NCBI RefSeq assembly: GCF_000987765.1
Contig: NZ_LAHP01000016.1
Coordinates: 1-64,000 of the forward strand
DNA length: 64,000 nt
Direction of reading: 5' to 3'
Source of the DNA: Arsukibacterium sp. MJ3
Lineage (GTDB): Bacteria; Pseudomonadota; Gammaproteobacteria; Enterobacterales; Alteromonadaceae
Both the position numbers and the translations under genes were made by a program. The notes under the pieces were generated by a model that searched no databases, was not told the origin of the DNA, and saw nothing but the letters and a program-made list of their open reading frames with translations. Numbering within the stretch: the stretch's first letter is position 1; every line of letters starts with the position of its first letter. Shown here one piece after another: positions 1 through 6,836 of this stretch.

Positions 1-65
1 AAACAACACGAAGCCAAGCTGCGTTTTTTACAACAAGAAGCTGAATTAAAGCAGCGCCGTAATGC
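1..65 (+). repeat. Direct repeat, copy 1 (copy 2 at 956-1020)
   Basis: Sixty-five bases coding the tail of the upstream paralogue recur at 956-1020 with roughly 95 percent identity. The two copies lie in the same frame at the ends of two paralogous genes, so this is a gene or segment duplication and not a mobile-element end. Confidence 0.85.
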
Positions 66-81
66 TGCCAAAAGTAGTTAA
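1..81 (+). CDS. 3' end of an immunity-like membrane protein gene (partial, cut by window edge)
   Basis: The first 27 codons are open and end in TAA at 79-81. They encode the same charged, Gln/Glu-rich tail as the protein at 419-1036, with only a few changes before the stop. At DNA level bases 1-65 match 956-1020 with about three differences. This is therefore the end of a tandem paralogue of the downstream gene, most of which lies outside the window. Its function is unknown; see the downstream gene for the argument that these may be immunity proteins. Confidence 0.75.
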   Translation, partial: KQHEAKLRFLQQEAELKQRRNAAKSS

Positions 82-82
82 G

Positions 83-108
83 TATAGTGGACAGAGGGGT
101 CCACTATA
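83..108. repeat. Perfect inverted repeat spanning the only in-frame start codon
   Basis: TATAGTGGAC (83-92) and GTCCACTATA (99-108) are perfectly complementary around a six-base AGAGGG spacer. There is no T-tract, so it is not a standard Rho-independent terminator. The GTG at 87 inside the left arm is the only usual start codon for the next reading frame until an internal ATG about 21 codons later. It could be a recombination scar, an operator, or a hairpin that masks translation. Confidence 0.7.
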
Positions 109-422
109 ATCTCGTTGGCGCAGGTATTGCTGCGTTAGTCGCTGGCAGTATGATTGCTGTATTACCACTTGCTGCTGCAGTATTTGTGGCGATTGGCGTG
201 GCTTATGTGTTAAACGAAGTGGATGCTAAATATGGTATTACCAGGGCATTAATTGATCGTTTAGAGCATGTTGAGTCTGAAATGAAGCAGGATGCAGTCG
301 ATGGGATATATTACTTGTTTTTAGTTACAGGTAAGGTAGTGAGAAGACGTTTGGTTAGTAGAACACAGCAATATATAAACCGTTTAATCAGGCGCTTTAT
401 TCAGTTTCCGGCTTTACGATGA
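87..422 (+). CDS. Hydrophobic protein fragment; possible orphan membrane-toxin C-terminus
   Basis: This 111-residue frame starts at a GTG buried in the inverted repeat at 83-108; upstream the frame is closed by a stop at 75-77 and has no ATG. Residues 9-45 form a long Gly/Ala-rich hydrophobic hairpin, followed by a conserved-looking amphipathic part (LNEVDAKYGIT, then a helix) and a basic tail. Its stop overlaps the next gene in an ATGA. I do not recognise a named family. Its position between two paralogous membrane-protein genes, its poor start and its pore-like hairpin fit a displaced C-terminal tip of a polymorphic or type VI effector, but that is inference. It could also be a small ordinary membrane protein. 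Confidence 0.55.
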   Translation: MDRGVHYNLVGAGIAALVAGSMIAVLPLAAAVFVAIGVAYVLNEVDAKYGITRALIDRLEHVESEMKQDAVDGIYYLFLVTGKVVRRRLVSRTQQYINRLIRRFIQFPALR

Positions 423-1036
423 GCGTCAGCAATACTAAAGCTATCGCTGCCGGGTTTGCGCTGCTGATTTTTATCTCGTTGCTACTGGTGGCCATTATTA
501 TGCTGCTGGTGCCTTCGTGGTTAAGCCAGCTAAACGAACTTGCATCAGAGCGGCCGCTAATTGTTATAAGTTATTCGGGTAACCTGATGCCTGGGGTTGT
601 ACTAAGTTTGATGGTGATGCTGGTGTTTATCATATTCCAGCTAACAGTACGCCTTCGTGGAGAAGTAGCTCTGTCAGTTATTGAAAAGGTAAATAACCTA
701 AGCGGTAAGCTAATGGTTGTATCTTTAGTATTAATGTTTGTTGGTAGTTTTGCATTAGGTAACTGGTTGGACAATAAAGCTGAGCAAGCTGGCTATCAAC
801 CCTGCCCGACATCTACTTTACTATCTAATAGAGTAACTTATACCGCTTGGGTTAAAAACGAAGCGTTATGTTATGACCGTGATGTACGACGGATCATTAG
901 CCGGGGCACACCAGACGAAACTGCTCAGGTGGAGCAACATTTACAAGCAAGACAAAAGCAACACGAAGCCAAGCAGCATTTTTTACAACAAGAAGCTGAA
1001 TTAAAGCAGCGCCGTAATGCGACACAAAATGAATAA
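419..1036 (+). CDS. Small membrane protein, possible immunity protein
   Basis: The 205-residue product has three predicted membrane segments (about residues 11-32, 55-80 and 100-117), then a soluble part with two cysteines in CPTST and ALCYD contexts, and a Gln/Glu/Lys-rich C-terminal helix. The ATG overlaps the stop of the preceding frame (ATGA), so translation is probably coupled. A near-identical tail is present at 1-81, showing a duplicated gene. Multi-pass proteins paired with a pore-like fragment are typical immunity partners of membrane-attacking toxins, but no family was recognised with certainty, so the role is a hypothesis. Confidence 0.6.
   Translation: MSVSNTKAIAAGFALLIFISLLLVAIIMLLVPSWLSQLNELASERPLIVISYSGNLMPGVVLSLMVMLVFIIFQLTVRLRGEVALSVIEKVNNLSGKLMVVSLVLMFVGSFALGNWLDNKAEQAGYQPCPTSTLLSNRVTYTAWVKNEALCYDRDVRRIISRGTPDETAQVEQHLQARQKQHEAKQHFLQQEAELKQRRNATQNE
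956..1020 (+). repeat. Direct repeat, copy 2
   Basis: Second copy of the segment at 1-65, coding the C-terminal helix of the gene at 419-1036. The sequences diverge after AAT GC just before each stop codon. Confidence 0.85.
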
Positions 1037-1121
1037 GTTACACGTATTAGTTAGGCCGGTAGTTGAGTTAGTCGCATTCACATGTTAAAAACGGCTAACT
1101 TAATCGATAAGAACCGCCATT

Positions 1122-1634
1122 ATGTGGACTATTGTTGTTGCCTCGGCCAACCCGGCCAAAATTACTGCGGCTAAGCAGTGCTTTCAAGCTAACTTTCCTG
1201 AGCACGCCATTACGGTAACTGGCACCGCCGTGCCCTCAGGCGTGGCCGAGCAGCCATTAACCAGTGCTGAAACTTTACGGGGTGCTGAAAATCGCTTGCA
1301 GGCCTTAAAGCAGCAATGCCAGGCCGATTTTTATGTCGCAATAGAAGCCGGGCTGGATAATGACCTGACCTTCGCCTGGATGCTGATAGAGCATAACGGA
1401 AAGCAGGGCAAAGCCCGCTCTGCCAGCTTGATGTTACCGCCAACCGCATTGCAACTGCTGGCAGAAGGAGTGCAATTAGGTGATGCCATGGACCAGTTAT
1501 TTGGTACCAGCAACATTAAGCAAGCCGGTGGCGCTATTGGCTTGCTTACCCACAACCGTTTAAGCCGGGCCAGTGTGTATCAGCAAGCACTGACGCTGGC
1601 GCTGATCCCCTTTTTAAACCCTGAACGTTTTTAA
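1122..1634 (+). CDS. yjjX: Inosine/xanthosine triphosphatase (non-canonical purine NTP phosphatase)
   Basis: The 170-residue product matches the YjjX family in length and pattern. The N-terminus reads VVASANPAKI, the substrate-phosphate loop of the Maf/HAM1-like fold, and GVAEQP, IEAG and GGAIGLLT segments follow in family order. The enzyme hydrolyses ITP and XTP in the cytoplasm, keeping deaminated purines out of nucleic acids. The gene is monocistronic here and its last four bases overlap the convergent permease gene. The ATG at 1122 gives the expected family N-terminus. Confidence 0.9.
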   Translation: MWTIVVASANPAKITAAKQCFQANFPEHAITVTGTAVPSGVAEQPLTSAETLRGAENRLQALKQQCQADFYVAIEAGLDNDLTFAWMLIEHNGKQGKARSASLMLPPTALQLLAEGVQLGDAMDQLFGTSNIKQAGGAIGLLTHNRLSRASVYQQALTLALIPFLNPERF

Positions 1635-2950
1635 TCAGCTGCCCGTCCGGCCTGCCAGCGCGCCAGAAAATATAACACGGTACCCAGTATTACAAATAGC
1701 GCCGTAGCCAGCACCGAAGACCAACTTACTTGCATTGCCAGCCAGATACAGGCGGCAATACCCAGCAGCGGTATGGTGTAACCTAATGGCAGTACAAAGC
1801 TGCTGCTGTTGGCCAGCTTTGGCCTAAGCACTGGCACGGCGGCGCAGGTAAGGCTATATAACAGCAAACGTGATACCACGGTTGCGGCGGCCAGCCACAG
1901 GAATGAGCCATATAAGGTGAGTAACAGGGCCAATACACCAAAAAACGCAATAGAGTTTGCGGGTGTTAAAAAGCGTGGCTGTACTACTGCAAACCAGGCC
2001 GGCAGGCTGCCATCTTCGGCTAAGGCAAAGCTGGCTCGTGGGGTTGAAAATATTGCACCGAGCAAGTTAGCCGCTACCGAGGAGACGACACCCAGCATTA
2101 GTACCGCCGCGCCAATAGGGCCAAATAACATCGCGGCAACGTCTAGCAGCGGGCTGGTTGAATTAGCAATATCGGGCACCGCGGCCACGCTAACCAGCTG
2201 AATGGCAATATACAGCAAGGTAACCAGCAGCAAACCAAGGATCAGCGCCCGCGGCATATCCCGCGCCGGGTTTTTTGCTTCACCCGCCGGTATTATTACC
2301 GATTCAAACCCGACAAAGGCATATATTAGCAATAAGGTGGCTGCGCCAATATCATAGCCGCTACTAAATACGTTAGCAGGGTTAAAGGTTGGTAGCAGCT
2401 GACCGCCCAAATAGCCGGCGCCGGCAATCACCAGCAATAATAGTGCGGTAAATTTAACCACCGTTAGCAAGGCTAACGAGCGAATAGCGCGCACTGAACC
2501 CAGTACATTAACCAAGGTCAGGCTGGCGATTATCATGCTGAGCAACACCCCCCGGTAAATTCCCGCGGTCGCCTCGGGCCAGAAATAGCCAATGCTATCA
2601 ACCAGCAATACCGTGTTAGCCGCAAAAGAGACTAAGCGCGCAATATAATACAGCCAACCGGCCTGAAAGCCGATAAAGGAGCCAAACGCTGCTGTGCCAT
2701 AACGCACCGGACCCCCACTGCTACTAAAATAACTAGACAGCTCTGCCATGCAAAGCAAAATAGGTAATATTAACAACGCACAAAATAGGTAAATAAGCGG
2801 GCTGTACTCGCCCGCCAGTTTGGCTGCACCGCCGGGCAAACCAAAAATGCCGGCACCAATTAAACCATTTACCACCAGTAACCACAGGCCAAATAAACCC
2901 AAATGGCGTGGCAGGCTACGCCCAGTTATGGCCAGTTTCACTTCAGACAT
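1631..2950 (-). CDS. APC-family amino acid permease
   Basis: The 439-residue protein has about twelve hydrophobic segments and the APC signature near the N-terminus (NGLIGAGIFGLPG, residues about 29-41), the unwound TM1 region that binds the substrate amino group. A SSYFSSSGGP segment near residue 75 is also typical. It is an inner-membrane transporter that probably takes up or exchanges an amino acid or polyamine; the substrate cannot be read from the sequence. It converges on yjjX with a four-base overlap and is divergent from the island that starts near 3033. Confidence 0.85.
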   Translation of the reverse strand: MSEVKLAITGRSLPRHLGLFGLWLLVVNGLIGAGIFGLPGGAAKLAGEYSPLIYLFCALLILPILLCMAELSSYFSSSGGPVRYGTAAFGSFIGFQAGWLYYIARLVSFAANTVLLVDSIGYFWPEATAGIYRGVLLSMIIASLTLVNVLGSVRAIRSLALLTVVKFTALLLLVIAGAGYLGGQLLPTFNPANVFSSGYDIGAATLLLIYAFVGFESVIIPAGEAKNPARDMPRALILGLLLVTLLYIAIQLVSVAAVPDIANSTSPLLDVAAMLFGPIGAAVLMLGVVSSVAANLLGAIFSTPRASFALAEDGSLPAWFAVVQPRFLTPANSIAFFGVLALLLTLYGSFLWLAAATVVSRLLLYSLTCAAVPVLRPKLANSSSFVLPLGYTIPLLGIAACIWLAMQVSWSSVLATALFVILGTVLYFLARWQAGRAAD

Positions 2951-3032
2951 ACATTGTTTATTCCAGACATAAAAGCTATCCGCTGATCCCAGTGCTTTAC
3001 TATAAAGTGAATGGGCGTGTTATGCACCCTAT

Positions 3033-3046
3033 GCGCGCTAGCGCAC
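3033..3046. promoter_or_regulatory. Candidate operator, palindrome GCGCGCTAGCGCAC
   Basis: This near-palindrome (12 of 14 positions symmetric) ends 80 bases before the ATG at 3127. Related sequences occur at 4020, 5484, 15632, 16560 and 17353, mostly at the same distance from a start codon. A CATTAGACT stretch about 20 bases downstream could be a -10 element, so the site would overlap the -35 region, as expected for an activator. A Crp/Fnr-type regulator encoded nearby is the obvious candidate. Confidence 0.5.
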
Positions 3047-3126
3047 CGAACTTAGTTGATCATTAGACTACAGTGGGCTGCTTGTTAGTACATTTCTGTA
3101 CTGGCGGTAGCAACAACGAGGTATAT

Positions 3127-3261
3127 ATGAATAAGTTCAGCACACAGAAAAAATACCCCACTGAGCAAGCGAACCACCTTCAGTTAACAGACAAAAAGCC
3201 AACCAAGTCGGCTAAACAGCACGCTGACATAAAAACTGACCAGGTTATACCCATTACTTAG
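3127..3261 (+). CDS. Small hypothetical protein (44 residues)
   Basis: A GAGG ribosome-binding site lies about six bases before this ATG. The product is short, polar and rich in Lys, Gln and Thr, with no membrane segment or signal peptide. An upstream extension to 3073 exists but would begin at a weak start, so the ATG is preferred. The gene sits 11 bases before the diguanylate cyclase gene and downstream of the palindrome at 3033, so it is probably the first gene of that transcript. I do not recognise a family; it may be a small regulatory protein or a translated leader. Confidence 0.45.
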   Translation: MNKFSTQKKYPTEQANHLQLTDKKPTKSAKQHADIKTDQVIPIT

Positions 3262-3272
3262 TAGGGAGTGTT

Positions 3273-3995
3273 ATGGACGATCCTCAATTTGTTAATCCGT
3301 TTGTTCTGCCAAATAGCGCTTTGCAATTACACTTTGAAGCACTGAGTGCTGAGATGGTACGCATACGCTGTGAAGTGTTATTGCAACATAATATTTGGTA
3401 CCAACAGCAGCAGCAGTTGCAACAAGATAAAGCACTGCTGTCAGTCGCACTGCTACAAACCAGCGCCTTGCATGCCAGTACTCAGGATAAATTACAACGG
3501 CTTGAAGAGCATGGCGAACGGGACGTGCTGACCCAAACCCTTAACCGCGATATTATGCTAGACCGAATTAGCCACGCCATCAGCTTGGCAAAAAGGGAAC
3601 AAAGCCAGTTTGCGCTGTTATTTATTGATCTGGACAATTTTAAACCAATTAATGATCAATTTGGTCATGCCGCAGGTGATGCGGTATTGCAGCAGGTGAG
3701 TGCCCGCTTAACTTCGGCCATTCGTGACAGCGATGCGCTTAGCCGCCATGGCGGTGATGAGTTTTTATTACTGCTGAATAATACCAAATCCCCGCAGGAT
3801 ATTAGCGCCTTCACTGCAAAAATAGTGCACATGCTGGCAGAACCCTATCAGCTTGTTTGTACTACCGTTTCGTCATCAGCCAGTGTCGGTGTGGCGGTAT
3901 TTCCTGCTGATGGAGACAACGCGGCAGCCCTGATTAACGTTGCCGATGCGGCTATGTACCGGGCCAAGCAACAAGGCGGTAACCGGGCTTGCTAA
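3273..3995 (+). CDS. Diguanylate cyclase (GGDEF domain)
   Basis: The 240-residue protein has an 80-residue N-terminal helical part without membrane segments or a recognised sensor, then a complete GGDEF domain from about residue 84 (DVLTQTLNRD). The active site HGGDEF is intact near residue 160, and the inhibitory site RDSD lies exactly five residues before it, so both synthesis of c-di-GMP from two GTP and product inhibition are expected. The end, VADAAMYRAKQQGGN, is typical. It follows the 44-residue gene by 11 bases with a GGGAG ribosome-binding site and opens the envelope-stress island. Confidence 0.9.
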   Translation: MDDPQFVNPFVLPNSALQLHFEALSAEMVRIRCEVLLQHNIWYQQQQQLQQDKALLSVALLQTSALHASTQDKLQRLEEHGERDVLTQTLNRDIMLDRISHAISLAKREQSQFALLFIDLDNFKPINDQFGHAAGDAVLQQVSARLTSAIRDSDALSRHGGDEFLLLLNNTKSPQDISAFTAKIVHMLAEPYQLVCTTVSSSASVGVAVFPADGDNAAALINVADAAMYRAKQQGGNRAC

Positions 3996-4019
3996 GGCGG
4001 GTCCTGTTATTGCTGCTAT

Positions 4020-4033
4020 GCGCGCTAACGTAC
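4020..4033. promoter_or_regulatory. Candidate operator, GCGCGCTAACGTAC
   Basis: Twelve of fourteen bases match the site at 3033, and the flanks (CTATG before, CGA after) are also shared. It ends 77 bases before the ATG of the DUF4398 lipoprotein. A GATAAAAT stretch about ten bases downstream could serve as a -10 element. Confidence 0.5.
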
Positions 4034-4110
4034 CGACGCCGATAAAATTAAAGGCTATTACTAACGTAGGGTGCACCTTTGTTGCCGCCCGCATGTGTCA
4101 GGAGCTACAG

Positions 4111-4542
4111 ATGAAAACAACGACCACCGATTCTATATTCACCACTTTGCGTTTATACCGGCTGGGCTTGGGTAAAAACTGCTTATTACTGGCAGGCGCC
4201 ATGGTAATGCTAACGGCTTGCGCAACAGCACCTAGGCCACCATTGGCCGAGTTGCAGGCGGCAGAGCGCGCTATTAGCGAAGCTGAACAAGCGCAGGTTG
4301 TGCGCTATACCACAACTGAATTAAATACTGCCCGTACCGAACTAACGGCAGCCCGCAACGCGGTGACTGCAGAAAATATGCCGCAGGCACAACGTTTGGC
4401 ACTGCAAGCCGAGTTAAGTGCTGAGTTGGCAGTCGCCCGGGCGGAACTATTAAAAGCAGAAGCCATTAATAAAGATATGCAACAAAGTATTGAGGCGTTA
4501 CGTCAGGAAACACAGCGTAATGTGTCGGGAGTAAGACCATGA
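4111..4542 (+). CDS. DUF4398-type outer-membrane lipoprotein
   Basis: The ATG at 4111 has an AGGAG site at the right distance; longer versions of the frame run back into the GGDEF gene and are not likely. The 143-residue product has a lipoprotein signal with lipobox LTAC near residue 36, then an Ala/Glu/Gln-rich helical domain (PPLAELQAAERAISEAEQAQ and so on) typical of DUF4398. Such proteins are predicted to be lipid-anchored in the cell envelope and to form coiled coils. It overlaps the next gene in an ATGA, so the two are translationally coupled and likely work together at the outer membrane and peptidoglycan. Confidence 0.8.
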   Translation: MKTTTTDSIFTTLRLYRLGLGKNCLLLAGAMVMLTACATAPRPPLAELQAAERAISEAEQAQVVRYTTTELNTARTELTAARNAVTAENMPQAQRLALQAELSAELAVARAELLKAEAINKDMQQSIEALRQETQRNVSGVRP

Positions 4543-5465
4543 ATAAAATTAATATTCAGTTATGCCGTAAAACGCTGCTTAACCTAAGTGTAGCGAGCGT
4601 TTTTCTGGCCGGATGCGCTAGCGGCCCTAAAAGCCCTGATGCTGCGGCTAATGTCCGGCAACAACTAACGCAATTACAAAGTGACTCGCAACTGGCGGTA
4701 CTGGCACCACTGGCAATAAAAGAAGCCGAGCAGGCGGTTATGCTGGCAGAACAAGCAGAAAAAAATACCGTTCTAGTTGAGCACCGGCTCGTAATGGCTG
4801 AACGCAAAATCAGTATGGCCAGAACACAAGCTCAAACCCGCCAGTTAGAGCTGCAGCGAGATGGCTTAAATCAGCAACGCGACGACGTAAGATTAAACGC
4901 TCGCACCCGTGAGACGGCGAACGCCCGCGCTGACGCCAGTGCTGCACGTAGCGACGCAGAGCGAGCAAGAATGCAAGCCAGCAATGCCCAGGCTGATGCC
5001 GCAACGGCACGTGATGAAGCCCGCACTGCTCGCGAGCGAGCCGCTGAGTCAACCGCAACTGCAGCAGACTTACGAGCGCAAATTGCCGAACTTAACGCCC
5101 GGCCAACCGACCGTGGCTTAGTCGTGACCTTGGGTGATGTGCTGTTTGATACTGCTCAGGCCAGCCTGAAAAACAGCAACAGTAACCATTTAGATAAACT
5201 GGCTATGTTTTTAAATGCTTACCCGATGCGTACCGCCCAAATAGAAGGCCATACCGACAACGTCGGCTCTGATGGCGCCAATATGCTGTTGTCGCAGCGC
5301 CGCGCCGATACTGTTAAAGCTTTTTTAGTAGCCAAGGGTATTGCCGGCAGCCGGTTGGAGGTGTCGGGTAAAGGTGAAAGTGTGCCGCTAAGCAGCAATA
5401 TTACCGCCGATGGCCGGCAGCAAAACCGCCGGGTTGAAGTGATTATAGCCAATATAAAAGAATAA
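4539..5465 (+). CDS. OmpA-family lipoprotein with DUF4398-like coiled coil
   Basis: The 308-residue protein begins with a lipoprotein signal (lipobox LAGC near residue 26). Residues about 35-190 form a DUF4398-like Ala/Arg/Glu-rich coiled coil with many short repeats, and the C-terminal 115 residues form an OmpA domain. The peptidoglycan-binding signature is present: EGHTDNVGSDGAN, LSQRRADTV and the NRRVEVII end. It therefore probably links the outer membrane to the cell wall. It is co-translated with the DUF4398 lipoprotein upstream, with which it shares the helical domain type. Confidence 0.88.
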   Translation: MNKINIQLCRKTLLNLSVASVFLAGCASGPKSPDAAANVRQQLTQLQSDSQLAVLAPLAIKEAEQAVMLAEQAEKNTVLVEHRLVMAERKISMARTQAQTRQLELQRDGLNQQRDDVRLNARTRETANARADASAARSDAERARMQASNAQADAATARDEARTARERAAESTATAADLRAQIAELNARPTDRGLVVTLGDVLFDTAQASLKNSNSNHLDKLAMFLNAYPMRTAQIEGHTDNVGSDGANMLLSQRRADTVKAFLVAKGIAGSRLEVSGKGESVPLSSNITADGRQQNRRVEVIIANIKE

Positions 5466-5483
5466 CCTGATGCTGCTTAATAA

Positions 5484-5497
5484 GCGTGCTGGCGCAC
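5484..5497. promoter_or_regulatory. Candidate operator, GCGTGCTGGCGCAC
   Basis: Twelve of fourteen bases match the site at 3033. It ends 78 bases before the ATG of the YqjD/ElaB-like gene, and CATTATATT lies about 20 bases downstream as a possible -10 element. The spacing to the start codon is almost the same as at 3033 and 4020. Confidence 0.5.
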
Positions 5498-5575
5498 TGA
5501 GCAGGCTGGAAGCATCCATTATATTTGAGACAAGGCAATGGCAATTATGCTGGTGTCGCACTGAACGGAGTAATT

Positions 5576-5896
5576 ATGAATAAGCCAATAGAAACATTTA
5601 CTGATACTGCTAATAATGCGTTCAACTATGGTATTGATGCAGCATCCGGTACCATGCACAAGGCTATTGACAGTGCTCATGGCGCTGTAAATAAAATGGC
5701 TAATGGTGCCAACCACGCTGCCGATGCTATTGCAGCAAAGGGTGTGCAATTGCAACACATGCAACGGCAACTTACTCACAGCGCTAAGACACAAGCTCGC
5801 ACGCATCCGCTGTTAACACTGGGTATCGTGCTGGCCGGTGGTGCCTTGCTGAGCTATTGGTTTAGCCGGCGTAACAACGGTAATGACGCTGGCTAA
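5576..5896 (+). CDS. YqjD/ElaB-like (DUF883-type) membrane-anchored protein
   Basis: The start at 5576 follows an ACGGAG site; an extension to 5525 is less likely. The 106-residue product has an amphipathic Ala/Asn-rich helical part with repeated AVNK/AADAI-type segments, a basic linker, and one C-terminal membrane segment (THPLLTLGIVLAGGALLSYW) ending in RR. This is the layout of the YqjD/ElaB/YgaM tail-anchored proteins, which in Escherichia coli associate with ribosomes and the inner membrane in stationary phase. Assignment rests on architecture. A strong terminator follows at 5909. Confidence 0.7.
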   Translation: MNKPIETFTDTANNAFNYGIDAASGTMHKAIDSAHGAVNKMANGANHAADAIAAKGVQLQHMQRQLTHSAKTQARTHPLLTLGIVLAGGALLSYWFSRRNNGNDAG

Positions 5897-5908
5897 AATC
5901 AATAAAAT

Positions 5909-5929
5909 AACCGCTGCGGCGGTTTTTTT
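5909..5929 (+). terminator. Rho-independent terminator
   Basis: AACCGC (5909-5914) pairs with GCGGTT (5919-5924) around a TGCG loop and is followed by a run of Ts. It ends the transcript of the YqjD/ElaB-like gene and may also serve the convergent regulator gene. Confidence 0.85.
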
Positions 5930-5955
5930 ATTGGTAAGGTTACCAATTATGACGG

Positions 5956-6714
5956 TTATGGTGTGCCCTGCTCGGTTAATTTCCGGCGAACGGTATCAGC
6001 GGTGAGCTTACCCAATAGGCGTTGATATTCGTCTAACTCAATCTGATAACATTCGCATGCTGCACGCTGCACCGCGTTACGGTTTAGAATGGTAATTGCG
6101 CCTCTGGTATAACTAATTAAGCCTTGTTTTTGCATAACGCCGGCGGCTACCGTTACGCCGCTACGCCGCACGCCAAGCATATCGGCCAAAAACTGATGAG
6201 TCAGATGAAAACGATTGCTGTGGGCGCGGTCCTGGCTCATCAGTAGCCAGCGCGCCAGCCGGCAATCCAGTTCATGAAAATGAACGCAGGCTGCGCTTTG
6301 TGACAGCTGGGCCATCAACACAAATAAGTATTGCTGCAGCACATGTTGCAATTGCGGGCATTGTTCCAGCAACTGCTGCAAGGTAGCAATATCTATACGC
6401 CAGGCTGTGCCTTTGCCTTGTACCACCGCTTGCGTGGGTGCGGCAGTTATACCTAATGCCAAGGTAACCCCCAGCATCCCTTCATTACCAATTAAGCCCA
6501 TTTCCAGTGGTTTATGGCCGTCCAGTTTAGTGACGAGTGAAATAAAACCACTCAGTGGAAAATACAAATAGCGGTAACGTTGATGTGGCTCGCAAAGGAT
6601 GGTACCAAACTCCAACTCTACTATTTCACAATGTTGAAATAGCAAGGTGCGTTCTTGCTCTGGCAGTAAATCGATCAAATGATTGGTAATGAGTGGAAAG
6701 TTTACAACGGACAT
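5956..6714 (-). CDS. Crp/Fnr-family transcriptional regulator (copy 1)
   Basis: With the ATG at 6714 (AGAGGT site upstream) the product has 252 residues. It has an N-terminal cyclic-nucleotide-type beta-barrel (RYRYLYFPLSGFISL, GNEGMLG) and a C-terminal winged helix (FLADMLGVRRSGVTVAAGVM). There are no FNR-type N-terminal cysteine clusters, so it is not an iron-sulfur sensor, and the ligand is unknown. A CECY motif near the C-terminus is shared with the second regulator at 15691-16470. It lies 122 bases downstream of the glucan synthase gene, in the same direction. It is a candidate for reading the palindromes in this region. Confidence 0.87.
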   Translation of the reverse strand: MSVVNFPLITNHLIDLLPEQERTLLFQHCEIVELEFGTILCEPHQRYRYLYFPLSGFISLVTKLDGHKPLEMGLIGNEGMLGVTLALGITAAPTQAVVQGKGTAWRIDIATLQQLLEQCPQLQHVLQQYLFVLMAQLSQSAACVHFHELDCRLARWLLMSQDRAHSNRFHLTHQFLADMLGVRRSGVTVAAGVMQKQGLISYTRGAITILNRNAVQRAACECYQIELDEYQRLLGKLTADTVRRKLTEQGTP

Positions 6715-6836
6715 AACACTGACCTCTAGCACGAGCGTTGGAGTAACAGCACAAGACAGGTGCCGTGCAGCCTTGATTCGCAAGTGTAACGGCTGGCAAG
6801 CAGTTGTTCTGTACGTTACGCCACGCAGTTGCTGTG

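Noticed and set aside
1809-2201. Long plus-strand open frame opposite the permease gene
   Set aside because: It is antisense to a clear APC permease gene with family motifs and has no ribosome-binding site or recognisable domain.
6811-6824. Possible seventh operator-like site before the first Crp/Fnr gene
   Set aside because: GTACGTTACGCCAC matches the consensus at only about nine of fourteen positions, too weak to list.
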